Positions 1 through 5,116 of a DNA stretch of 5,850 bases are shown here, piece after piece (positions within the stretch are counted from its first letter, which is position 1; every line of letters begins with the position of its first letter). Source of the DNA: Candidatus Syntropharchaeum sp. (GTDB lineage Archaea > Halobacteriota > Syntropharchaeia > Alkanophagales > Methanospirareceae). The DNA lies in NCBI GenBank assembly GCA_016782355.1, contig JADHYP010000087.1, positions 1-5,850 on the forward strand. Reading direction: 5' to 3'. The translations under genes and the position numbers were made by a program. The notes beneath the pieces were generated by a model that saw nothing but the letters and a program-made list of their open reading frames with translations, had not been told where the DNA came from and did no database searches.

Positions 1-61
1 CTCTAACCCCTAATCCCTATTTGCCTATTGCCTATTGCCTATTGCCTATTGCCTATTGCCT
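1..61. repeat. Tandem heptamer array, TAGGCAA on the minus strand
   Basis: Bases 21-61 are a perfect period-7 array of TTGCCTA (minus strand TAGGCAA), about 5.9 copies. Read on the minus strand it continues past one extra A into variant units TAGGGAT (19-13), TAGGGGT (12-6) and TAGAG (5-1), so the array probably runs beyond the window. Every unit begins with TAG. Because 7 is not a multiple of 3, successive units present TAG in all three frames within 21 bases. The array overlaps the 3' end of the NfeD gene and supplies its stop. There are no spacers, so it is a short tandem repeat rather than a CRISPR. Confidence 0.93.
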
Positions 62-1391
62 GATATTCTTTCCTTTTAACTATCAACGTTAACCCCTCGC
101 GGTCTATTATTTCCACTTTTTCGCCTTCTTTTATCATTTCCCCTGCCAACGTTCGGGCATTCCAGATTTCACCTCTTAGTTTTATCGTGCCACCATCTTC
201 GTTTATTTCAGTCTCTGCCTTCGTTACTTTCCCGATAAGCTCTTCAGCACCTACTTGTGCCCTTCTCTTTCTCGTCTTCAACACCGCACCCATGGCAAAG
301 AAGAAAAAAGCTGCGGATGCACCCGCAATTCCAATTATAATTACTAAGAACTCTTTAAACCACTGAGGGTTAACGAGTAAAGGTCCCTTTGGTAATATCA
401 AAGCGCCTATTATCAAGCATACCGCACCGCCTGTGGTGAGTATCCCGAAGGTAGGCGTAAGCGCCTCCGCAATGAATAATAAAACTGCGATTATTATTAA
501 AAGCACGCCAAACATGTTCACATCGAAAAGCCCCATTCCGTATAGTGCTAAAATCAGGCATATCGCACCTATCATCTCAGGCACGTATGTTCCCGGTGAC
601 AGGAATCCAAAAATCAATCCATATATACCCACTATTAGAAGGATAGCCGCTATTTGAGGGTTGCCAAGCGTTTCTAACACGGAAGACCGCACACTCTTTT
701 CCCTTATGTGCAGCGAAGCATTTCTCGTCGCTAAAGTCCTGTTCTCAGTTCCTATTTTCACTATCATCCCGTCAACTTTGTTTAAAAGCTCGGTTTCATC
801 CTCTGCGATGAGGTCAATTATTCCTGTTTCTAACGCGGTATTTTCATTTAACACGTCATTATCGGTAACGAAGCGTTTTGCCTGCGTTGCGTTTCTACCT
901 CTTGAAGCGGCTATGCTCTCTATATGTCCGGCGTAGAAGTTTATTGTCTTCTCATCTGCCGGCTTCCTACCTTCCATACCTATCTCGACGGGCATTGCCG
1001 CTCCTGTTGTCGTTCCCGGTGTCATTGCGGCGATATTACCGGAGACGAGGATAAAAGAGCCCGCGGATGCCGCTATCGCCCCACTCGGCGTTACATACGT
1101 GATAACCGGCACTTCTGAATTCAAAATCGCTTTCGTTATTTTAAGCGTGGAGTCCACGAGTCCACCCGGCGTATCGAGTTCGACCAATACCGCTTCAGCA
1201 CCTATTTCCTCTGCTTCCCTCAAACCTTCCACTACGTCTAAGGAAGTGCCTTCTGTAATCGTCCCATCTATTTTCAGCACGTAGATTACGTTTTTACCTT
1301 CTATCTCACCTCCACCGTTTGCAACAAAAGCAAATAAGATGGATAGGAGAACGAGGCTAAGAAGAAACCCACGCAAAAGTTTAGTGTTCAC
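39..1391 (-). CDS. nfeD: NfeD-family membrane-bound serine protease (ClpP/SppA class)
   Basis: 450 residues with the full PH1510-type NfeD1b architecture. An N-terminal signal or anchor segment (about 5-25: Lys/Arg, then a Leu-rich core) precedes a ClpP-like protease domain (about 34-210). This domain has DTPGG (73-77) and GAIAASAG (104-111), placing the nucleophile at Ser109. Lys148 in DEKTINF is the likely dyad base; the spacing of 39 is close to the 41 of Pyrococcus PH1510 (Ser97/Lys138). Four or five hydrophobic segments follow (about 247-370), then a C-terminal soluble NfeD OB-fold (about 378-440) with the G-x-A...G-x-V...GL pattern. Characterised relatives cleave the hydrophobic tail of the partner stomatin; the partner gene often lies next door but is not visible here and could lie left of the window. 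The start is GTG (1391-1389): an in-frame stop at 1412-1410 excludes a longer form, and a G-rich stretch at 1404-1400 lies 8 bases upstream. The last seven codons (QAIGNRQ) and the TAG stop fall in a heptamer repeat, so that tail is probably not ancestral. Confidence 0.93.
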   Translation of the reverse strand: MNTKLLRGFLLSLVLLSILFAFVANGGGEIEGKNVIYVLKIDGTITEGTSLDVVEGLREAEEIGAEAVLVELDTPGGLVDSTLKITKAILNSEVPVITYVTPSGAIAASAGSFILVSGNIAAMTPGTTTGAAMPVEIGMEGRKPADEKTINFYAGHIESIAASRGRNATQAKRFVTDNDVLNENTALETGIIDLIAEDETELLNKVDGMIVKIGTENRTLATRNASLHIREKSVRSSVLETLGNPQIAAILLIVGIYGLIFGFLSPGTYVPEMIGAICLILALYGMGLFDVNMFGVLLIIIAVLLFIAEALTPTFGILTTGGAVCLIIGALILPKGPLLVNPQWFKEFLVIIIGIAGASAAFFFFAMGAVLKTRKRRAQVGAEELIGKVTKAETEINEDGGTIKLRGEIWNARTLAGEMIKEGEKVEIIDREGLTLIVKRKEYQAIGNRQ

Positions 1392-1409
1392 CTTGAAAAC
1401 CCCCTGTAC

Positions 1410-1420
1410 TTATAAATATG
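1410..1420 (-). promoter_or_regulatory. Probable TATA box of the NfeD gene
   Basis: The minus strand reads CATATTTATAA, a good match to the archaeal TATA consensus, centred about 22 bases before the GTG start. That spacing would put transcription start at or just past the start codon, implying a leaderless or nearly leaderless mRNA. The G-rich stretch at 1400-1404 would instead suit a led transcript starting further upstream, and sequence alone does not decide between them. A promoter here means nfeD need not depend on polC read-through. Confidence 0.4.
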
Positions 1421-1431
1421 CAATTCTTTTG

Positions 1432-1460
1432 ATAAACCTTTCCTTACCAGGAAAAACTTT
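1432..1460. repeat. Imperfect hairpin in the nfeD-polC gap
   Basis: TTTCCT (1439-1444), loop TACC, AGGAAA (1449-1454) form a perfect 6-bp stem, with weaker pairing outward (AAACC against AAACTTT with a bulge). It is the weakest of three palindromes packed into bases 1430-1590. Its reverse complement resembles the outer part of the module at 1551-1591, so it may be a decayed inverted copy. Confidence 0.45.
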
Positions 1461-1529
1461 GGCTGGGATGGTTGATAAGTCAAACCTTTTAGAAAAAGGT
1501 TTGATCCAAAACTTTTGGTGGTTGATAAG
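1453..1529. repeat. Direct repeat pair around AAAACTTT(T)GG...TGGTTGATAAG
   Basis: AAAACTTTGG (1453-1462) followed by TGGTTGATAAG (1469-1479) recurs as AAAACTTTTGG (1508-1518) directly followed by TGGTTGATAAG (1519-1529). The copies differ by a 6-base spacer and one T. The AGA-loop hairpin at 1480-1504 sits exactly between them, as if flanked by a duplication. Confidence 0.7.
1480..1504. repeat. AGA-loop hairpin, copy 1 (11-bp perfect stem)
   Basis: TCAAACCTTTT (1480-1490), loop AGA (1491-1493), AAAAGGTTTGA (1494-1504). It has the same architecture as the hairpin at 5001-5025 and differs from it by two paired, compensatory substitutions. Lying 78 bases past the polC stop it could act as an intrinsic terminator, since the minus-strand stem contains T5, but the other copy sits between divergent genes, where a terminator makes little sense. 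Confidence 0.85.
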
Positions 1530-1550
1530 GGGACAGTCTCTTTTTTTCTT

Positions 1551-1591
1551 TTGGTAAAGCTTTTCTTTTTAAGAAAAGGTTTTACATGAAA
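1551..1591. repeat. Shared intergenic module, copy 1, overlapping the polC 3' end
   Basis: This 41-base segment aligns without gaps to 5029-5069 with 32 of 41 identities; both begin TTGGTAAAG and end TGAAA. It contains a hairpin: CTTTTCTT (1560-1567), loop TTT, AAGAAAAG (1571-1578), with GTAAA/TTTAC as an outer stem. Its right end covers the polC stop codon (1582-1584) and the last two sense codons. The position allows a role in polC 3'-end formation, but no clear T-tract follows on the minus strand. Confidence 0.72.
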
Positions 1592-4500
1592 TCACTCAAC
1601 GCCTTCTGCTTCTCCACCACTGCAGGAAAAAGCAAATTCACATCCTTCTCCAACAGTTCCAGCCTTTGTCTCGTGTAATCCGATACGTGATACTCGTTTG
1701 CTATGCGCAGCGAGACGTCAAGATATTTTATTACACTTGCCACGTGCACAGTAGGAACTATTTTACTGCCACATTTCTTGCACTTCCCACTCAACGGTAT
1801 CCGCCTGTATTTCGCATTGCATTTGCTACACCGCATAGTTTGCGAGCCAAACGCACGGAGGTTTCCTTTTATGTCACGAAGGAAATGGTTTTTTATGACC
1901 GTTTCCGCTACTTCGCACTCGTCCACCGCTCTTATCATCCTCGCCAAACTTAGTTGCGCATCCAGTTTCTCCACCATTGTACCCAGCGTCTTATACAACG
2001 AATTTAAAGGACCTGCGGCGATGTCCGTTGTCTCATGCGTGTAACCGAATCCATAAGCATCCTTCGGCTCTCCTATTCTGCTCGAGGCAGTCTCTATCGT
2101 CACCTCTTTTGGATTCTTACCCGAACAGGTCGCTTCATAAAATTCCAGTGGATATTCATTCGCAATGGAAACGTTATGCGCCTCCTTGTCCACCTCCTTT
2201 GGATTGATGAACGGAATGAGGACAAGAGGAGCGTCCATTTTGCCGCCTCTTTTCTCAGGTAGAAAGAACAAAGAGAAATTGAGCAGTGCATCCAGCAGAA
2301 GGAGGATTGAGTCTTCGTCACCGTCTGCGTTCCTCCTCTTCGCCGCGTGGAAAAAAGGATGCGCATAACAAGCCGAAGCCTTCGTGAACCCTATTATCCT
2401 GCCCAGTATTCCGGCAGAGGTATGTGGTGCGAGTCCAAGCACGAGTTGCCCTATGAGGTCTTCCTTGCTCGAAGCCTCGTAATAAGACGGTAAGCCATAT
2501 AATTTAGCGAGAAGCGAGTCCAAAAATTGCGATACTTTTAGCAGATACGATGCCGCATCAACCGATATAATAACGTCCTGCTGCTTGAGCTCTACCATTT
2601 GCGTGTCGCTTTCCAACTCCTCGCCTTTTATGTCATGTGAATACCCCAGCTCCTTCGCTTTTTCCACGCTCAACCCTATCTCGCCGGGTTTGAAATGCGT
2701 TAACGGTAAATTCGTAAAATCATATCTTATCGTGCCATCCTTAAACACGACTACACCGTGCTTCGCCCTTAATATTCCCTTTCCTAAATGCTCAGCCACT
2801 TTTTGCTTTGAAATAAGACCTTTTACGCATTTCACGTCCAGTTTGTTATGAGCCCTTACAGGGCTTGCATCGTGTGACCGCGCCCCATAAGGTTCACCCA
2901 ATTTTTTCAGCGTCTCCTGATAATATTCCCACAAATCAATGCTCTTTTTATCTCTGGATGCAGGTTTGACTTGCATCCTGGATCTTGCATCTTGCATCAT
3001 CCCCAGACTTTGAAAGTTGGAAGCCCCGCACTTGTTGCATATACAAAAGGAGGATATAAACTCATTACCGCAGTCGTTACATCTTCTCATGCCTATCTCT
3101 ACCTCTATCACTTTTTCTTTTAACGCTACCTTCAACGACCTGTTCTTTCCTCCGTATTCGCCTATGGGGAAGATAGAATGAGGAGCTGGCTGCATTTTCC
3201 TTTCTTTCGATTTCTCCGGTCTTCCCATCCGAACGCCTATTCTTGTCGGCGCTTTGTTCCTCGTTTTTAGCCGCTCTGATCCGTCCCTTCTCAAATCCTC
3301 GCTTATCCCCAAACACCCCAACAAAGCACCCGGCTCATCTATCGCTAAAAAACCTTTTTTAACCTGGTGTAGGACAAGCAAACCCTCTAAAATCGCCTTT
3401 ATTCTTCCATCATCGTCGGCAGGAATGGATAGCGTTTTTTCTTCTAAAATGCCCTTTTCGCATATACAGCCCGTCAGGTATTCCTTATCCTCTTCTGTTA
3501 TATCCTCCCACAGATAGGTATATGCAGGATGTAACGGCACTGCAAAGCGAGCTGCGAGTTCCATTGCTTCTGCCTGACTCGGCGTTTTCAAACGCCATTT
3601 CTTCGCTTCTTCCGCCTCGCCTCTCGCTTCCAACTCCTTTAACCACCATTCATGCGAGTATGCACCGGGCATTAACTGATGCCCTGTTTCTAAAAAATCG
3701 CCATAATCAATGAGCATCTCTCCTAAATCCACTATCTCTGCCACTTCCCCACTTACCTTACGAACCGCCTCAGCGGAATTTAACCTGACGAGGTCACCAT
3801 TTTTCAATTTCACCGTCGGCCCTTCAATGGAATCAACAGGGACAACACAACCCGCTTTTCCCGGTAGTTCGGTTTTTATTTGCGTTCCCGCCGCAGTGAA
3901 TCCAAGCAAAGACATTGTATCCGGGTTCAGTCCGACAGCAGCAAGTCCCGAATTACGAGCACGTCCATATCGAAGCCGAAAGGAACCTTTTGCCGATGGA
4001 CGCCCAAATACGGGTCTCCCGGCTATTAAATCCGCCAAAAAATCCTTCTTTCTTTTCGCGCCCTTCGATTTTACCTGCTTTGTTAGCCATTCCCAGCCCT
4101 TGAGCTCGAGTCGGTCAACGTGCCGCTTTATCTTCGGTGCCTTCATTGCTATCCCTTCTGTAAGAACGAGCACCATTCCTCCCCTTATTTTATCCGTTGC
4201 GACCCTTTCAAGGTCTTTATAGCCGCCCACTTCTCTATCTTCCGTAGCGTCGCCATCAATACATATAGGGCAATTCTTTACTATTTCCTTTATCTCTGCA
4301 TCGGTAGGCGTGTATTGCAAGCCACTTATTTGCTCATACATCGAAACTTCCAATACATACCTTCCAATCTCATCTTCGCGCGGATGATAAGCCTCAAAGC
4401 CCATTCGCCGCCTTATATAATCCGCAGCCAATACAGAGAGCGCCTGTGCAGTCCCCCCCGCACTTCTTATCGGACCGGAATAAAATATTTTTATATACTC

Positions 4501-4893
4501 GCTACCGTCATCGTTTCTATCCGCTTCAACTCGTGCTATTCCTTCGATAGGAGCTGCAACCACACCTTCCGTGAGAATTGCCACTGCGGTTCTAACTGCG
4601 TTCTCTACAACCTCAACCTTTTTATACCTGCCAAATTTGGCTTCTGCGAAGTCATAACCTATTCGTAACGCTATTTCCTCTCTACCGTAACCTTCTCGCT
4701 CTAATTCGCGTATCCTCGCTCCCAACCCTTTTATTCCTATGAGTGCCTCCACGCGTTCTGCAAGGTCTTTCGTTATGTTAATTTCCGGAGCCGGCGCGGG
4801 GTCAAGACCCGTTTTCCTCGCCTCCCTCGCTATTTTCAGCTCCTTCTCTAATCGGTCCTCTAAAGTTTTACGGTATATCGAAGTCGCAGCCAT
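1582..4893 (-). CDS. polC: DNA polymerase D large (catalytic) subunit DP2
   Basis: 1103 residues, a full-length intein-free DP2, the catalytic subunit of the archaeal replicative polymerase PolD (with the exonuclease subunit DP1, not in this window). Family signatures in order: an N-terminal helical region with RSAGGTAQAL (143-152); CPIC (208-211) and the DKIRGG region; the RPVFGRP...FRLRYGRARNSG block (about 290-325); a zinc site with Cys605, Cys608, Cys619 and Cys622 (Cys617 nearby); GLAPHTSAGILG (820-831); the active site NADGDED (855-861), where Asp857 and Asp859 correspond to the metal-binding aspartates of the double-psi beta-barrel core; LPEKRGGKMDAPLV; a C-terminal zinc ribbon (Cys1022, Cys1025, Cys1038, Cys1041). 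The C-terminus QKALSDFM (1096-1103) resembles a PCNA-interacting PIP box with Met in the last position. The ATG start is fixed by an in-frame TGA at 4902-4900. Residues 632-642 are encoded by a heptamer-like array, and the stop lies in an intergenic repeat module. Confidence 0.98.
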   Translation of the reverse strand: MAATSIYRKTLEDRLEKELKIAREARKTGLDPAPAPEINITKDLAERVEALIGIKGLGARIRELEREGYGREEIALRIGYDFAEAKFGRYKKVEVVENAVRTAVAILTEGVVAAPIEGIARVEADRNDDGSEYIKIFYSGPIRSAGGTAQALSVLAADYIRRRMGFEAYHPREDEIGRYVLEVSMYEQISGLQYTPTDAEIKEIVKNCPICIDGDATEDREVGGYKDLERVATDKIRGGMVLVLTEGIAMKAPKIKRHVDRLELKGWEWLTKQVKSKGAKRKKDFLADLIAGRPVFGRPSAKGSFRLRYGRARNSGLAAVGLNPDTMSLLGFTAAGTQIKTELPGKAGCVVPVDSIEGPTVKLKNGDLVRLNSAEAVRKVSGEVAEIVDLGEMLIDYGDFLETGHQLMPGAYSHEWWLKELEARGEAEEAKKWRLKTPSQAEAMELAARFAVPLHPAYTYLWEDITEEDKEYLTGCICEKGILEEKTLSIPADDDGRIKAILEGLLVLHQVKKGFLAIDEPGALLGCLGISEDLRRDGSERLKTRNKAPTRIGVRMGRPEKSKERKMQPAPHSIFPIGEYGGKNRSLKVALKEKVIEVEIGMRRCNDCGNEFISSFCICNKCGASNFQSLGMMQDARSRMQVKPASRDKKSIDLWEYYQETLKKLGEPYGARSHDASPVRAHNKLDVKCVKGLISKQKVAEHLGKGILRAKHGVVVFKDGTIRYDFTNLPLTHFKPGEIGLSVEKAKELGYSHDIKGEELESDTQMVELKQQDVIISVDAASYLLKVSQFLDSLLAKLYGLPSYYEASSKEDLIGQLVLGLAPHTSAGILGRIIGFTKASACYAHPFFHAAKRRNADGDEDSILLLLDALLNFSLFFLPEKRGGKMDAPLVLIPFINPKEVDKEAHNVSIANEYPLEFYEATCSGKNPKEVTIETASSRIGEPKDAYGFGYTHETTDIAAGPLNSLYKTLGTMVEKLDAQLSLARMIRAVDECEVAETVIKNHFLRDIKGNLRAFGSQTMRCSKCNAKYRRIPLSGKCKKCGSKIVPTVHVASVIKYLDVSLRIANEYHVSDYTRQRLELLEKDVNLLFPAVVEKQKALSDFM
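2968..3002. repeat. In-frame degenerate heptamer array within polC
   Basis: Five consecutive 7-base units on the plus strand: GACTTGC, ATCCTGG, ATCTTGC, ATCTTGC, ATCATCC. TTGCATC occurs at 2971, 2985 and 2992. On the coding strand this gives MMQDARSRMQV (residues 632-642), a low-conservation-looking linker just after the Cys605-Cys622 zinc site. The length remains in frame (35 bases within an uninterrupted ORF). Confidence 0.7.
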
Positions 4894-4906
4894 CTTATAT
4901 CAAACT

Positions 4907-4915
4907 AACCTCATC
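4907..4915 (-). promoter_or_regulatory. Possible ribosome binding site of polC
   Basis: The minus strand reads GATGAGGTT; GAGGT can pair with the archaeal 16S 3' end (ACCTC). The 15-base gap to the ATG is longer than usual, so it may be weak or fortuitous. Confidence 0.3.
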
Positions 4916-4919
4916 TCAA

Positions 4920-4931
4920 AAGATATAGTTT
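4920..4931 (-). promoter_or_regulatory. Possible TATA element of polC
   Basis: The minus strand reads AAAACTATATCT, centred about 32 bases before the polC ATG, which predicts a transcript start only a few bases ahead of the ATG. The match to the archaeal consensus is modest. AT-rich alternatives lie at 4940-4975. Confidence 0.3.
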
Positions 4932-5000
4932 TATCACGGGAATAATTTTTGTATTTGTATAGCTGAGATAAAAAACCACGAGATTTCACGAGATTAACAC

Positions 5001-5025
5001 TAAAACTTTTTAGAAAAAAGTTTTA
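5001..5025. repeat. AGA-loop hairpin, copy 2 (11-bp perfect stem)
   Basis: TAAAACTTTTT (5001-5011), loop AGA (5012-5014), AAAAAGTTTTA (5015-5025). Compared with 1480-1504, only stem positions 2 and 7 differ (C-G to A-T and C-G to T-A), and each change is matched in the opposite arm. Confidence 0.88.
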
Positions 5026-5028
5026 TCT

Positions 5029-5069
5029 TTGGTAAAGGTTTCTTTCTTAAAGAAAGGTTTCTCGTGAAA
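5029..5069. repeat. Shared intergenic module, copy 2
   Basis: Ungapped 32/41 match to 1551-1591. It contains the hairpin CTTTCTT (5042-5048) / AAGAAAG (5050-5056). Here the module directly abuts the AGA-loop hairpin, whereas in the other gap 46 bases separate the two. Its right end overlaps the start of the right outer arm of the nested element. Confidence 0.72.
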
Positions 5070-5087
5070 ATCCGTGTAATCTTGTGG

Positions 5088-5095
5088 TTATAAAA
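5088..5095 (+). promoter_or_regulatory. Probable TATA box of purQ
   Basis: TTATAAAA is centred about 25 bases upstream of the ATG at 5117, the usual archaeal TATA-to-start distance. This predicts transcription initiation at or next to the start codon, hence a leaderless mRNA. The box overlaps the end of the right outer arm (GTGGTT, 5084-5089). GGAG at 5096-5099 would be upstream of that transcript start, and at 17 bases from the ATG it is too distant for a good ribosome binding site. Confidence 0.55.
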
Positions 5096-5116
5096 GGAGC
5101 TAAACAAAACCAATAC

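Larger units (their letters stand above)
4974..5089. repeat. Nested inverted-repeat element (MITE-like or structured)
   Basis: The outer arms are 4974-5000 and 5061-5089, imperfect inverted repeats: AACCAC pairs with GTGGTT, AGATT with AATCT, and CACG, GATT and CAC also pair, with a few mismatches and one-base bulges. Each arm is made of degenerate 10-11 base units of the type CACGAGATT. Two further hairpins sit inside (5001-5025 and 5042-5056). The whole could fold as a three-way or cruciform structure. No transposase and no clear target-site duplication are visible. Confidence 0.7.
4894..5116. other. Divergent polC-purQ intergenic region
   Basis: This is 223 bases between the divergent starts of polC and purQ. 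It contains, left to right, the polC promoter area (about 4900-4960), a nested inverted-repeat element (4974-5089) and the purQ TATA box (5088-5095). No ORF or RNA gene is recognisable. The sequence is strongly AT-rich compared with the flanking genes. Confidence 0.8.

Noticed and set aside
1..61. CRISPR array or telomere
   Set aside because: A period of 7 with no spacers excludes CRISPR. The telomere-like variant units are too few, and the array lies at the end of a coding gene, so a chromosome end is not supported.
1539..1550. T-rich tract CTCTTTTTTTCT on the plus strand as a terminator
   Set aside because: No plus-strand gene lies upstream of it, and for the minus-strand genes the tract is A-rich.
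1480..1590. Classical intrinsic terminator for polC
   Set aside because: The hairpins are real, but on the minus strand they are followed by A-rich rather than T-rich sequence. A near-identical hairpin stands between divergent genes, so I list them as repeats and leave termination as a possibility only.
2100..2560. Intein within polC
   Set aside because: The DP2 core reads continuously through GLAPHTSAGILG and NADGDED with no splicing blocks or endonuclease domain.
3710..4222. 170-residue open frame on the plus strand
   Set aside because: It lies wholly antisense to the conserved N-terminal part of polC, matches no family I know, and has no start signal. It is a shadow of the real gene.
4120..4668. 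182-residue open frame on the plus strand
   Set aside because: Antisense to polC codons for conserved DP2 motifs, and its Cys/Tyr/Arg-rich composition is typical of a reverse-strand shadow.
5001..5100. Purine riboswitch upstream of purQ
   Set aside because: The stem-loops do not show the conserved three-way junction core of the purine riboswitch, and the TATA box position puts this region upstream of the predicted transcript start.
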